Assembly (NCBI RefSeq): GCF_004364435.1 | Contig: NZ_SOCT01000001.1 | Coordinates: forward strand, 186,001-250,000 | Length of the DNA: 64,000 nucleotides | Origin: Pseudomonas sp. LP_7_YM | Lineage (GTDB): Bacteria; Pseudomonadota; Gammaproteobacteria; Pseudomonadales; Pseudomonadaceae | Direction: 5' to 3' | Part shown: one piece after another, positions 49,377 through 58,534 of the stretch | Numbering within the stretch: the stretch's first letter is position 1 | Layout of the letters: each line of letters opens with the position of its first letter | Notes under the pieces: generated by a model | What the model saw: the letters and a program-made list of their open reading frames with translations, nothing else | Databases searched by the model: none | What the model was told of the DNA's origin: nothing | Translations under genes and position numbers: made by a program

Positions 49377-51299
49377 TCATTTATCGCCAGTCGCAGGTGG
49401 CTTAAAGGTCAGCCAGCGCTGCAAAACCTGCTGTAAATCAGTGCGTTTGAACGGCTTGGCGAGGTAATCGTTCATTCCTGCCTGTAAACAGACGTCCCGA
49501 TCGCCGTGTCGGGCGTTGGCGGTCAGCGCGATAATCGGCAGCGTTTCGAGGCCCGGGAGCTGGCGGATCCTGCGGGTCGCCTCGTAGCCGTCCATGACGG
49601 GCAGCCGGCAGTCCATCAGGACCAAGGCGAATTTTTCCGCACTGGCCATGCTCACCGCCTGCACGCCGTCGTCCGCCACGCTGACCTGCAGACCCATGCT
49701 GCGCAGCATGGCTTGCACCACCGTGCGATTGACCGGGTTATCCTCGACCAGCAGCACGCAGCTATCGCGGCCATGAGCCAGATTGCCTGATGGATGATGC
49801 GTGGGCAGTGCGACTTCTTGTTGCACTCGGTGCAACGGAATCCGCAAGGTAAATACCGAACCTATTCCTTCGCTGCTCTGCGCCTGCAGTGATCCCCCCA
49901 TGCGTTCGGCAAGATTTCTGGCAATAGGCAAACCCAGCCCCGTACCGCCGTAACGTCTGGAAATCGAATTGTCGGCCTGCTGAAACGCATCGAACATCGA
50001 TTCCAGCAACTGCGCCGAGATGCCTATGCCGCTGTCACGCACGGCGCAGGTAAAGAAGATGCGCTGGGATTCTCGCTGTTGCCAGGACGTTTCCACCCGC
50101 ACGCTGCCAAACTCCGTGAATTTCAGTGCGTTGCCAATCAGGTTGACGAGGATCTGCCGGATTCGGGTCGGGTCTCCCAGGACCCGCAGCTGATCCAGCC
50201 CCGGTTGCAGGTCCAGTTCCAGCGCCAGGCCTCGCTGCTGAGCGTTGTGAGCAAACGCCTGTACCGAGGTCACGATAAGGTCGGCAAGGTTGAAGGAAAT
50301 GTTCTCCAATTCCAGGGCATCGCGTTCGAAACGAGAGAAATCGAGAATGTCATTGATCACCCGTAACAGGTGCTCTGTGGACTCGGTCGCCAAGGCCGCA
50401 TATTCAGCCTGCTCCTCGGTCATTTGGGTGGTTTCCATCAACTGCAGCATGCCTAGCACGCCATTCATGGGCGTGCGCAGTTCATGGCTCATCATCGCCA
50501 GAAACTCTGATTTGGCGCTGTTGGCCCGTTCCGCCTCCTCGCGGGTTCTGATCAACTCATCCATCGCTTTTTTCTGTTCGCGACTGGCTTTTTCCAGCCC
50601 CAGCGCCAGATTGTTGATATGTCGCGCCAGATCGCCCAGTTCGGCATCGTCCGCCACCGGCAGGGGAACGGTGTAATCACCGTGCTGGATGGCTTTGACG
50701 GCATCGCTCATGGCGCTGATTGGCTGGGACAGGCTCAGGGACAGACGCCGAGCCAGAATGTAGGTAAACAGCAGTGCGAACAGCGCGAGGATGCCTGCCT
50801 TGAGCAGGATTTGCTGTTCGCGCAGGTTGAAAGCATCGCTGGACATGCCCACCAGCACGCGTCCCAGATAGTCCTCGACCGGTACGCTGGTGGAGTCATC
50901 TGCATGCTGCTGGCTGCTGTCGGCCTTGATCTGCTGCAGCCGGATGGGCGCCTGAAAGATCTCCATTTGCCGGGACTGACCCCTTTCTGCCGCCTGCTCA
51001 ACGTGTACCAGCACCTTGCCCGTGGTGTCCTGAACTTCGAGGAAGCGCACGTGGGGCGTGCTCATGGTGGCCCTCATCAGGCTTTCCAGCACCTCATCGT
51101 TGCCGACGATCACGCCGTATTCGGAAGCCGGGGCCAGTTGGTTGGCAATCAATTGTCCGGTATGGGTCAGTTCCTGACGCAGGTCCTGGATGCGCACTAC
51201 GGTGAAAAAGCTGATCAGCAACAGGGTCAGCAACAAGGCCGGGCCAAGGCTCAGGATTTGTGTGCGGGTACTGATGTTCCAGCCGCGTCGGGCGCTCAT
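49377..51299 (-). CDS. hybrid sensor histidine kinase/response regulator
   Basis: 640 residues from the ATG at 51299, preceded by AAAGGAAATC; 20 further upstream codons are not supported. Membrane helix about 15-36, a periplasmic region of about 125 residues, second helix about 165-187, HAMP about 188-240, HisKA with H272 ([17 protein letters not shown]), HATPase about 375-490 ([24 protein letters not shown]) and a C-terminal receiver with D563 ([19 protein letters not shown]) and K615. There is no Hpt domain, so phosphotransfer must use a separate protein. Signal unknown. Divergent from gpsA. Confidence 0.93.
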   Translation of the reverse strand: MSARRGWNISTRTQILSLGPALLLTLLLISFFTVVRIQDLRQELTHTGQLIANQLAPASEYGVIVGNDEVLESLMRATMSTPHVRFLEVQDTTGKVLVHVEQAAERGQSRQMEIFQAPIRLQQIKADSSQQHADDSTSVPVEDYLGRVLVGMSSDAFNLREQQILLKAGILALFALLFTYILARRLSLSLSQPISAMSDAVKAIQHGDYTVPLPVADDAELGDLARHINNLALGLEKASREQKKAMDELIRTREEAERANSAKSEFLAMMSHELRTPMNGVLGMLQLMETTQMTEEQAEYAALATESTEHLLRVINDILDFSRFERDALELENISFNLADLIVTSVQAFAHNAQQRGLALELDLQPGLDQLRVLGDPTRIRQILVNLIGNALKFTEFGSVRVETSWQQRESQRIFFTCAVRDSGIGISAQLLESMFDAFQQADNSISRRYGGTGLGLPIARNLAERMGGSLQAQSSEGIGSVFTLRIPLHRVQQEVALPTHHPSGNLAHGRDSCVLLVEDNPVNRTVVQAMLRSMGLQVSVADDGVQAVSMASAEKFALVLMDCRLPVMDGYEATRRIRQLPGLETLPIIALTANARHGDRDVCLQAGMNDYLAKPFKRTDLQQVLQRWLTFKPPATGDK

Positions 51300-51596
51300 G
51301 GCCAGATTTCCTTTGTCATGGACGCCACATTCGCCATTGCATGGACTGCTCCATGCCACGGAAGGAGGCCGGGTTGTTGACTGGTCTCATCGAAAATGCT
51401 CGGGCAATAGCTGATCGGCGGCGCGGTGGAATTTTCATCCGATGCGCGCATCTTAACCGAGCCGTAGGCATTTTCCTTGTGAAGAGTCAGAGGATGGCCA
51501 ATGAGCCGCGCTGCCGCATTTTGCCGCTGGTGGCGGGCCCGGTGCTCCGTATAATGCTGCCATCGCCAGATCCGATGGCTCTAAATGGATTGTTTT

Positions 51597-52622
51597 ATGA
51601 CCCAACAGCAACCGATCGCAGTTCTGGGTGGCGGCAGCTTCGGTACGGCCGTGGCCAACCTGCTGGCCCAGAACGGCCACCGGGTCTTGCAGTGGATGCG
51701 TGACCCCGAGCAGGCCGAAGCGATTCGCGTCAATCGTGAAAACCCGCGCTACCTCAAAGGCATCAAGGTGCTTGAGGCGGTGGAGCCGGTCACCGATTTG
51801 CAGAGCGTCCTGAGCAGTAGCCAACTGGTCTTCGTTGCCTTGCCCTCCAGCGCGCTGCGCAGTGTGCTGACGCCCCATGTCCAGTTGCTGGCCGGCAAAA
51901 TGCTGGTCAGTCTGACCAAAGGCATCGAGGCGCAGACCTTCAAGCTGATGAGTGGAATCCTTGAAGACATCGCCCCCGAGGCCCGCATCGGGGTGCTGTC
52001 CGGGCCGAACCTTGCGCGTGAGATTGCCGAACATGCGCTGACCGCCACCGTGGTCGCCAGCGAAGATGAAGATCTCTGCCAGCAGGTGCAGGCCGCCTTG
52101 CACGGTCGTACGTTCCGGGTATACGCCAGCGCCGACCGGTTTGGCGTGGAGCTGGGCGGGGCATTGAAAAACGTTTACGCCATCATCGCCGGGATGGCCG
52201 TGGCGTTGAGCATGGGCGAAAACACCAAAAGCATGTTGATCACCCGGGCCCTGGCGGAAATGACCCGGTTTGCCGTCAGCCAAGGCGCCAACCCGATGAC
52301 GTTTCTCGGTCTCGCCGGGGTGGGCGACCTGATCGTGACCTGTTCCTCGCCCAAAAGCCGTAATTATCAGGTGGGGTTTGCGCTGGGGCAGGGCCTTAGC
52401 CTGGACGAAGCCGTGACCCGGCTGGGCGAGGTGGCCGAGGGGGTTAACACGCTCAAGGTGCTCAAGGCCAAGGCGCAGGAGGTCCAGGTGTATATGCCGC
52501 TGGTCGCTGGCCTGCATGCGATTCTCTTCGAGGGGCGCACGCTGGAACAGGTCATCGAATTGCTCATGCGCGCCGAACCCAAGACAGACGTCGACTTTAT
52601 TTCGACCAGCGGCTTCAACTGA
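51597..52622 (+). CDS. gpsA: glycerol-3-phosphate dehydrogenase (NAD(P)+)
   Basis: Reduces dihydroxyacetone phosphate to sn-glycerol 3-phosphate for phospholipids. 341 residues from the ATG at 51597; an ATG four codons earlier is also possible and neither has a strong ribosome site. Rossmann motif [17 protein letters not shown]; catalytic Lys in [27 protein letters not shown] and [20 protein letters not shown] are family segments. The next gene starts 48 bp later. Confidence 0.97.
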   Translation: MTQQQPIAVLGGGSFGTAVANLLAQNGHRVLQWMRDPEQAEAIRVNRENPRYLKGIKVLEAVEPVTDLQSVLSSSQLVFVALPSSALRSVLTPHVQLLAGKMLVSLTKGIEAQTFKLMSGILEDIAPEARIGVLSGPNLAREIAEHALTATVVASEDEDLCQQVQAALHGRTFRVYASADRFGVELGGALKNVYAIIAGMAVALSMGENTKSMLITRALAEMTRFAVSQGANPMTFLGLAGVGDLIVTCSSPKSRNYQVGFALGQGLSLDEAVTRLGEVAEGVNTLKVLKAKAQEVQVYMPLVAGLHAILFEGRTLEQVIELLMRAEPKTDVDFISTSGFN

Positions 52623-52670
52623 TTTCGCGGCATTGTTATTCGTCCATCTTAAGCTCCGTGGAGAAGCTCT

Positions 52671-53015
52671 ATGAACGAGTCAAAACTCAAGCAACACGAA
52701 TCGATCCTGCTGCGCATCCTGTGGATGGTGGTGTTTGTTGTGGTCTGGCAGGTCGCGGAAATCGTTCTGGCAGTTGTTGTGCTGGTGCAATTGGCCTATC
52801 GCCTTTTTTACGGCGCGCCGAGCCTGAGCCTGATGTCATTCGGCGACAGTCTGAGCCTGTTTCTGGCACAGATCGGTCGCTTCGGTACCTTCCATACCGA
52901 CCAGAAGCCTTGGCCATTTTCCGACTGGCCTGCGCCACGCGCGCCGGAAGGGGAGGCGCCGCACAGCGTACCCGCCGCCCGGAATCCGGTTCGGGATGAG
53001 GAACCGAAGTCATGA
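52671..53015 (+). CDS. DUF4389-family membrane protein
   Basis: 114 residues with one long hydrophobic segment (about 14-45, LRILWMVVFVVVWQVAEIVL) and a following amphipathic part containing FGDSLSLFLAQIGRFGTFHT, the usual DUF4389 block. The C-terminal 40 residues are Pro-rich and probably disordered. The start is preceded by GGAGAAGCTCT. The stop overlaps sixA by 4 bp (ATGA), so the pair is co-translated. Function unknown. Confidence 0.85.
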   Translation: MNESKLKQHESILLRILWMVVFVVVWQVAEIVLAVVVLVQLAYRLFYGAPSLSLMSFGDSLSLFLAQIGRFGTFHTDQKPWPFSDWPAPRAPEGEAPHSVPAARNPVRDEEPKS

Positions 53016-53470
53016 AATTGTGGATTCTGCGTCACGGCGAGGCCCAGTATCGGGCGCGTACGGACGCCGAACGGGAGTTGACCGCCCCTGGGCGCGAAGA
53101 GGTGCTGATCAGTGCCGCGCATTTGTTGGGCCAGCCACCGCGCTGGATCCTCGTCAGCCCCTATGTGCGCGCTCAGCAAAGCGCCGAACTGGTTCGCCAG
53201 GCCTTGGATTTCGCCGATTCGTTGGTCACCGTACCGTGGCTGACCCCTGACAGCGATCCGCGCAAGGTGCTGGAAAATCTGGATGGCTATGCATCGGATG
53301 ATGTATTGCTGGTGACGCACCAGCCATTGGCGGGTGCACTGATCGGGCTGGCCGTACATGGCAACCTGCAGCAGGCCGAACCCATGAACACCGCCAGCCT
53401 CGCCCACCTCGAAGCGGACTTTCCGTTGCAAGGGGCAATGAGTCTGCTAGGGGTACGGCATCCAGGGTGA
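53012..53470 (+). CDS. sixA: phosphohistidine phosphatase SixA
   Basis: 152-residue histidine phosphatase (phosphoglycerate-mutase fold). RHG motif with catalytic H8 (MKLWILRHGEAQY); the second His is in VTHQPLAGALIG. SixA removes phosphate from histidines of phosphorelay or PTS proteins in E. coli. A hybrid kinase lies two genes upstream, but a functional link is only a guess. Confidence 0.92.
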   Translation: MKLWILRHGEAQYRARTDAERELTAPGREEVLISAAHLLGQPPRWILVSPYVRAQQSAELVRQALDFADSLVTVPWLTPDSDPRKVLENLDGYASDDVLLVTHQPLAGALIGLAVHGNLQQAEPMNTASLAHLEADFPLQGAMSLLGVRHPG

Positions 53471-53556
53471 TGCTCCTATCCTTTGGGTGATGCTGGCTCC
53501 TGCAATATTCACAGGCACTCTTAGATGACGCCTATATTCAATAACAAGGAAGAACA

Positions 53557-54000
53557 ATGAGCCTATGGCGTGAAACCCCGGACCTTGATGCCCTGAATGC
53601 CAAGCAGAAGAACACCATCGGCGAGGCGCTGGACATTCGCTTCGAGGATTTCGACGATCAATCGCTGACAGCCAGCATGCCAGTCGACCATCGCACCCAC
53701 CAGCCTTATGGGCTGCTGCATGGCGGTGCTTCGGTAGTGCTGGCGGAAACTGTCGGTTCCTCTGCCAGCTATCTGATCATCGACACGTGCAAATATTTCT
53801 GTGTCGGCCTGGAAGTCAATGCCAACCACTTGCGCGGCCTGCGCAGTGGGCGGGTCACTGCGGTGGCGCATCCTGTCCACATCGGCCGCACCACGCATGT
53901 TTGGGATATTCGCCTGACCAGCGATGAAGGCAAGACCAGTTGCATCTCACGGCTGACCGTTGCAATTGTTCCGCTGGGTGAACAGCCTCCCGAACGCTGA
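53557..54000 (+). CDS. PaaI/MenI-type hotdog thioesterase
   Basis: 147 residues with a single hotdog fold. The signature PYGLLHGGASVVLAETVGSS holds the catalytic Glu. The protein resembles the YdiI/EntH group, which hydrolyses aryl- or acyl-CoA/ACP thioesters. The substrate cannot be set from sequence. AAGGAAGAACA lies before the ATG. It is separated from sixA by 86 bp, so it may have its own promoter. Confidence 0.9.
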   Translation: MSLWRETPDLDALNAKQKNTIGEALDIRFEDFDDQSLTASMPVDHRTHQPYGLLHGGASVVLAETVGSSASYLIIDTCKYFCVGLEVNANHLRGLRSGRVTAVAHPVHIGRTTHVWDIRLTSDEGKTSCISRLTVAIVPLGEQPPER

Positions 54001-54023
54001 CTCAAACTCGCGTTTCTTCCAGC

Positions 54024-54095
54024 CGACAACTGTCAGAAGTGACAGTTGTCGATGCAAGTGCAGAGGATTAGCCTTGCACTGTTTCAAGATGAAAC
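54024..54095 (+). promoter_or_regulatory. three successive hairpins upstream of the frameshifted gene
   Basis: CGACAACTGTCA-GAAG-TGACAGTTGTCG (54024-54051) has 12 perfect pairs with a GAAG loop. AGTGCA(G)AGG / CCTTGCACT (54057-54080) has nine pairs and one bulge. GTTTCA-AGA-TGAAAC (54081-54095) has six pairs. They are nearly contiguous, and no T-tract follows any of them. The region lies between the thioesterase stop and the strong ribosome site AAGGAGG (54107-54113). Confidence 0.75.
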
Positions 54096-54120
54096 ATCAC
54101 TGCATCAAGGAGGCATCACC

Positions 54121-54539
54121 ATGAGCCAGGACTTTCAGGCATTAAGTAAAGCAATCCATGATAAAGCCATTGAACTGGCCAAGCTGAGCAGCGATCTGGT
54201 CGAACTGCAAACCAACAAGTCAGCGGCTGCCAATAACGACTTGGATGAATGGCTGGCGCGTATTTACGATGACCAGTTACTGACCAATACCGAGTTTCAG
54301 GCGCTGAGGGACGAAGCCGATCGCAGGGTTAATGATGTTAAATCCCAATATCCCCAAAGCGATGATCTGGCCAAATTCAGCAAGCGGCGGACGATGCAGT
54401 GCAATTGATGCAGACCGGTCTTCTCGGGTTCAAGAAACAGAAGCTCTCGGTTGAAGCCAAGGCTGCGGTCCATGAGACCTATGCCTTCCAAGTGGCGTAC
54501 ATCAAAGCGTGCCTGGACCGTTTCACACAAGCTTTTTGA
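54121..54539 (+). pseudogene. unknown helical protein, split by a -1 frameshift
   Basis: The first frame, 54121-54408, starts behind AAGGAGG with good spacing and gives 95 residues (MSQDFQALSKAIHDKAIELA). Its last eight (RRTMQCN region) look non-native. The -1 frame is open from 54366 to the stop at 54537-54539. It reads AADDAVQLMQTGLLGFKKQK and on to CLDRFTQAF, which continues the helical, charged pattern. Joining the frames around 54384 gives about 139 residues. The first stop and an ATG at 54408 overlap (TGATG), so two coupled short proteins are also possible. No domain recognised. Frameshift may be real, programmed or a sequencing error. Confidence 0.65.
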
Positions 54540-54659
54540 GGCAGGCCTTTTCAAGGCAGTGACCGGAGTGTCATTTCCGATGGCCGTTCCGGTCATTGCC
54601 GCTGGGGGACGCTGGCGCGCACAATCGCACCCTGATCAGAGCCCACTGGAAACGCCGGC

Positions 54660-55493
54660 ATGACTCAACCCGTCTTCTTCGCTCACGCCAACGGCTTTCC
54701 TTCCGCGACTTACGGCAAGTTGTTCGCAGCAATGGGGGAGGCATTTGACGTCACTCATCTGGCGCAGCATGCTCACGACCCGCGTTTTCCGGTCACCGAC
54801 AATTGGCCGAATCTTGTTGACGAACTGATTCATCACTTGCAGCAACAATCGCAACCGGTCTGGGGTGTCGGGCATTCCCTCGGGGGCGTGCTGCATTACC
54901 ATGCAGCCTTGCGTCATCCCGAGTTGTATCGCGGGGTGGTCATGCTCGATTCGCCGCTGCTTACACGATTCGATCAGTGGATAATTCGGGCGGCCAAGCG
55001 CTTTGGCTTCATTGACCGCATCACTCCGGCTGGACGCACAGTGGGCCGTCGTGAAATGTTCAGTGACCTGGCCGCTGCCCGCCGTTACTTCTCTGGCAAG
55101 ACCTTGTTCCGACGTTTTGATCCCGAATGTTTCGAGGCCTATTTGCTGCACGGGCTGCAAGCTGATGGAGGGCAGTTGCGTTTGCGATTCGATCCGGCAA
55201 CCGAGATCAGTATCTACCGCAGCGTGCCCCACACCAGCCCCGGTATCGCCCGTCATCTGCAAGTGCCGCTGGCCATGGTCCGCGGTGAGCAAAGCGATGT
55301 GGTGCGTCGCCATCACGCGATGTCGGTGAGAAGCATGCGCGAAGGCGAATACCTTTCGGTCCCTGGCGGGCATATGTTTCCGCTGGAGCACCCCGAGGAC
55401 ACCGCGCAAATGCTCAAGCGCCTGTTCGCTCGCTGGGATGCTCGTGCTCGGTTCGCTATTGATACTGCAACCCTTCAGCGGGCCAGCGCATGA
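54660..55493 (+). CDS. alpha/beta hydrolase (first of a pair)
   Basis: 277 residues. Nucleophile S73 in VWGVGHSLGGVLHYHAAL; oxyanion/entry segment FFAHANGFPSATY; catalytic His in VPGGHMFPLEHP. Substrate unknown. The gene's end overlaps the next hydrolase start by 4 bp (ATGA), so the two are co-translated. They probably arose from different subfamilies, because their termini and lid regions differ. Confidence 0.88.
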   Translation: MTQPVFFAHANGFPSATYGKLFAAMGEAFDVTHLAQHAHDPRFPVTDNWPNLVDELIHHLQQQSQPVWGVGHSLGGVLHYHAALRHPELYRGVVMLDSPLLTRFDQWIIRAAKRFGFIDRITPAGRTVGRREMFSDLAAARRYFSGKTLFRRFDPECFEAYLLHGLQADGGQLRLRFDPATEISIYRSVPHTSPGIARHLQVPLAMVRGEQSDVVRRHHAMSVRSMREGEYLSVPGGHMFPLEHPEDTAQMLKRLFARWDARARFAIDTATLQRASA

Positions 55494-56344
55494 CTTGTTG
55501 CGTCGAAGAAATCCGTTTGAGCCTGCCGCATATCGAACTGGCCGCACACCTGTTCGGGCCGCAGGACGGCCAGCCGGTGATTGCGTTGCACGGTTGGCTG
55601 GACAACGCCAACAGCTTTGCCCGACTGGCACCGAAACTCGATGGCTTGCGCATTCTGGCCCTGGACATGGCAGGCCACGGTCATTCCGACCATCGTCCGC
55701 CCGGCGCGAGCTACGCGTTGGCGGATTACGCCCATGACGTGTTGCAGGTAGCGCAGCAAATGGGCTGGCAGACGTTTTCGCTGTTAGGCCATTCGCTGGG
55801 CGCCATTGTTTCGGTGATCCTTGCCGGCGCCTTGCCCGACCGGATCAGTCGCCTGGCGCTGATCGACGGGCTGATTCCGCCCCTGGGCGAGGCCGAAGGC
55901 GCTGCGCAGCGCATGGGTGCGGCGTTACACGCGCAACTGGCGGTGTCGAGCAAGCGCAAGCCGGTGTATGCCGACATGGATCGCGCTGTCCAGGCGCGTA
56001 TGAAAGGGTTGGTTGCAGTGAGTCGCGACGCCGCCGAGCTGTTGGCTCAACGCGCACTGATGCCGGTGCCCGGTGGATACACCTGGCGCAGCGACAGCCG
56101 TCTGACGCTGCCCTCGCCGAGCCGCCTGACCCAGGCGCAAGCGCTGTCCTTCGTGGATGCCGTGCGCTGTCCCGCGCAGTTGGTGGTCGCCGAGGAGGGC
56201 ATGCTGGTGCAGAACAAGGCGCTGCTCGACAACGTGCCGTTTGCGGTCACCGTGCTGGGCGGCGGGCATCATCTGCACCTTAATGACGAGGCAGGCGCGA
56301 ACGCTGTTGCAGACTGTTTCAATCGGTTCTTCGCCGTTTCTTGA
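55490..56344 (+). CDS. alpha/beta hydrolase (second of a pair)
   Basis: 284 residues. HGWLDNANSFARLAPKL is the oxyanion-loop block; the nucleophile is S102 in LLGHSLGAIVSVILAG; the catalytic His is near the C-terminus in GGGHHLHLND. It resembles the esterase/serine hydrolase-like group that includes MhpC-like and RVT-type enzymes. The substrate is unknown. Start overlaps the preceding hydrolase gene. Confidence 0.9.
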   Translation: MTCCVEEIRLSLPHIELAAHLFGPQDGQPVIALHGWLDNANSFARLAPKLDGLRILALDMAGHGHSDHRPPGASYALADYAHDVLQVAQQMGWQTFSLLGHSLGAIVSVILAGALPDRISRLALIDGLIPPLGEAEGAAQRMGAALHAQLAVSSKRKPVYADMDRAVQARMKGLVAVSRDAAELLAQRALMPVPGGYTWRSDSRLTLPSPSRLTQAQALSFVDAVRCPAQLVVAEEGMLVQNKALLDNVPFAVTVLGGGHHLHLNDEAGANAVADCFNRFFAVS

Positions 56345-56494
56345 CTTGCGCTGTGCAACTGTCGAGGCTGGGTGGGTTGAAACAGGAGACGACACGATGG
56401 ACCAGCGCCCATGTTCGATGAGTTCACCTAGCCCCATGCCGCACACCCGTGCGGTATTTATTTGCCCCTCGATTGCCCGGGAATGAGAGCCTCT

Positions 56495-57322
56495 ATGCGT
56501 TTACCACGAGCCTCACTTGCTGTGGCGTTGCTGCTGTGCCTGAGCGGTAACGCCAGCTTCAGTCATGCAGCCGATATTGCGGGCAGTCAGAATTTCGAAA
56601 ATCTGCCACGCCCCATTGACTCGGAAATCGTCGATTACCGGCCCGCCGTCGAACTTGAGCGAATATACCCGCTCGGAGCGGTTCGCAAGATCAGCGGCCA
56701 GCTGCGTTTCGATGGTCAGGTATCGGCCCGCGGCAGCGCTTCTTCCGTGACCTATCAGTTGCCGGCCGAACGATCGGCCGATGAGGCGTTCACAGCTGCA
56801 CGCCAGGCTTTGCACAAGCAGGGTGCGCAACTGTTGTTTTGGTGTCAGGCGCGGGACTGTGGAGAGAGCAGCCTGTGGGCCAATGAGATCTTTGGCAATT
56901 CCAGACTGTACGGCACTGATAGCGGCCAGGCTTATCTGCTGGTGCGTTTGGCGGCGCCTGAAAACGACAAGCTGATGGCGCTGTACAGCATCACTCGAGG
57001 CAATCGCCGGGCCTACCTGCACGTCGAACAATTTCAGGCCAGTGCGCCGCTGGGTGTGCTGATGCCGACTTCCGCGACCTTGCTGCGTGAGCTGAAGGAT
57101 TCTGGAGACCTGGAGCTGCCGATGCTTACCGGTGCCCCCGCAGAGCCCTGGATTACGCTTCTGTCCCGAGGCCTGAATATGGACAGCAACTTGCGCGTGA
57201 CGATTTCCGGTCCGCAGGGCGAGGCCTGGCGTCAAGCACTGGTCGGCGGCGGCGTGCGTGCGGCGCGCCTGGAGGCCGGTAACCAGCAAACCCAAGGGCT
57301 GATCCTCGAACTCATTCGTTGA
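56495..57322 (+). CDS. DUF4892 domain exported protein
   Basis: 275 residues from the ATG at 56495; an ATG at 56483 gives four more residues. Signal peptide RASLAVALLLCLSGNASFSH ends near Ala25. The mature protein matches the DUF4892 family of pseudomonads (LPRPIDSEIVDYRPAVELER, LLFWCQARDCGESSLWANEI, YLLVRLAAPENDKLMALYSI). The C-terminal 60 residues (VTISGPQGEAWRQALVGGGV) look like an OmpA-related tail without the full peptidoglycan motif. Periplasmic; function unknown. Confidence 0.82.
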   Translation: MRLPRASLAVALLLCLSGNASFSHAADIAGSQNFENLPRPIDSEIVDYRPAVELERIYPLGAVRKISGQLRFDGQVSARGSASSVTYQLPAERSADEAFTAARQALHKQGAQLLFWCQARDCGESSLWANEIFGNSRLYGTDSGQAYLLVRLAAPENDKLMALYSITRGNRRAYLHVEQFQASAPLGVLMPTSATLLRELKDSGDLELPMLTGAPAEPWITLLSRGLNMDSNLRVTISGPQGEAWRQALVGGGVRAARLEAGNQQTQGLILELIR

Positions 57323-57421
57323 AGCGCATCCGGCCCCTTATGGCTAAAGCCGGGCTGGCGGCAAGCCGTTCGGTTGGTCGTTATGTTGCAAGTCTGCGCA
57401 ATTTTTTTAAGGGCCGAACTC

Positions 57422-58474
57422 ATGCTTAATAACGATCGCCTGTTGGTGCAGATTCTACTGCTGGCGTTATTCGGTGCCTGCCTATGGGTCATGGCGCCGT
57501 TCTGGTCGGCGCTGTTCTGGGGCGCGGTTTTGGCCTTCGCCAGCTGGCCGTTGATGCGCCTGCTGACCCGAGCGCTCAACGGCCGTGAGTCGCTGGCGGC
57601 GGCCATCCTGACGCTAGTCTGGATGTTGCTGGTGGCGGCGCCGTTGGTGTGGCTGGGCTTCAACTTGGCTGATCATGTGCGCGACGCGACGATTTTCATA
57701 AAGGACGTTCAGGTCGACGGGCTGCCTGATCCGCCTACATGGCTGGGGGGTATTCCACTAGTGGGCGAACGGCTGGTGGGTTACTGGACCACGATCGATC
57801 AGCAGGGCGCTGCCTTGCTGGCCAGCATCAAACCCTACCTGGGGCAGGTCGGCAACTGGCTGCTGGCGCGCAGCGCTCAGATCGGCGGCGGCATTGTTGA
57901 ACTGACCCTGAGTATCGTTTTCGTTTTCTTTTTTTACCGTGACGGTCCGCGTCTGGCGGCATTTGTACTCAGGTTGCTGGAGCGTTTGATCGGCGACCGG
58001 GCGCAGTATTACGTCGATCTGGTGGCGGGCACTGTCCAGCGGGTGGTCAACGGCGTTATCGGCACTGCGGCGGCCCAAGCGGTGCTGGCCCTGATCGGTT
58101 TTCTGATCGCAGGCATTCCCGGAGCGCTGGTCCTGGGTATCGGCACGTTTCTGCTGAGCCTGGTGCCCATGGGGCCACCGCTGATCTGGATCCCGGCCAC
58201 GGCCTGGCTGGCCTGGAGAGGCGAATACGGAATGGCGATTTTTCTTGGGCTTTGGGGCACATTCATCGTCAGTGGCGTGGATAACGTACTCAAGCCCTAT
58301 CTGATCAGCCGTGGCGGTAACCTGCCGCTGGTGATCGTGTTGCTGGGCGTGTTCGGCGGCTTGCTGGCATTCGGCTTCATCGGACTGTTCATCGGGCCGA
58401 CGCTGTTAGCGGTGGCTTATAGCCTGTTGCTGGATTGGGTCGCCGGAAGCCGGGTGCGGCAGTTATCCGAATAA
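57422..58474 (+). CDS. AI-2E family (PerM/TqsA-like) membrane protein
   Basis: 350 residues from the ATG at 57422. Roughly eight membrane helices, with the family's long periplasmic-side loop around residues 85-140. WSALFWGAVLAFASWPLM, FFYRDGPRLAAFV and FLLSLVPMGPPLIWIPAT are typical blocks. TqsA exports autoinducer-2 in E. coli, but most family members have other or unknown roles (ion/proton antiport or permease). Substrate not predicted. A terminator follows 22 bp after the stop. Confidence 0.9.
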   Translation: MLNNDRLLVQILLLALFGACLWVMAPFWSALFWGAVLAFASWPLMRLLTRALNGRESLAAAILTLVWMLLVAAPLVWLGFNLADHVRDATIFIKDVQVDGLPDPPTWLGGIPLVGERLVGYWTTIDQQGAALLASIKPYLGQVGNWLLARSAQIGGGIVELTLSIVFVFFFYRDGPRLAAFVLRLLERLIGDRAQYYVDLVAGTVQRVVNGVIGTAAAQAVLALIGFLIAGIPGALVLGIGTFLLSLVPMGPPLIWIPATAWLAWRGEYGMAIFLGLWGTFIVSGVDNVLKPYLISRGGNLPLVIVLLGVFGGLLAFGFIGLFIGPTLLAVAYSLLLDWVAGSRVRQLSE

Positions 58475-58496
58475 AAACGCCAGTGTGCTATCAACG

Positions 58497-58530
58497 CCGC
58501 CGCAGGACGCAAGTCATGCGGCGGTTTTCA
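58497..58530 (+). terminator. terminator after the AI-2E family gene
   Basis: CCGCCGCA (58497-58504) pairs with TGCGGCGG (58517-58524), followed by TTTTCATT. Confidence 0.8.
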
Positions 58531-58534
58531 TTCA

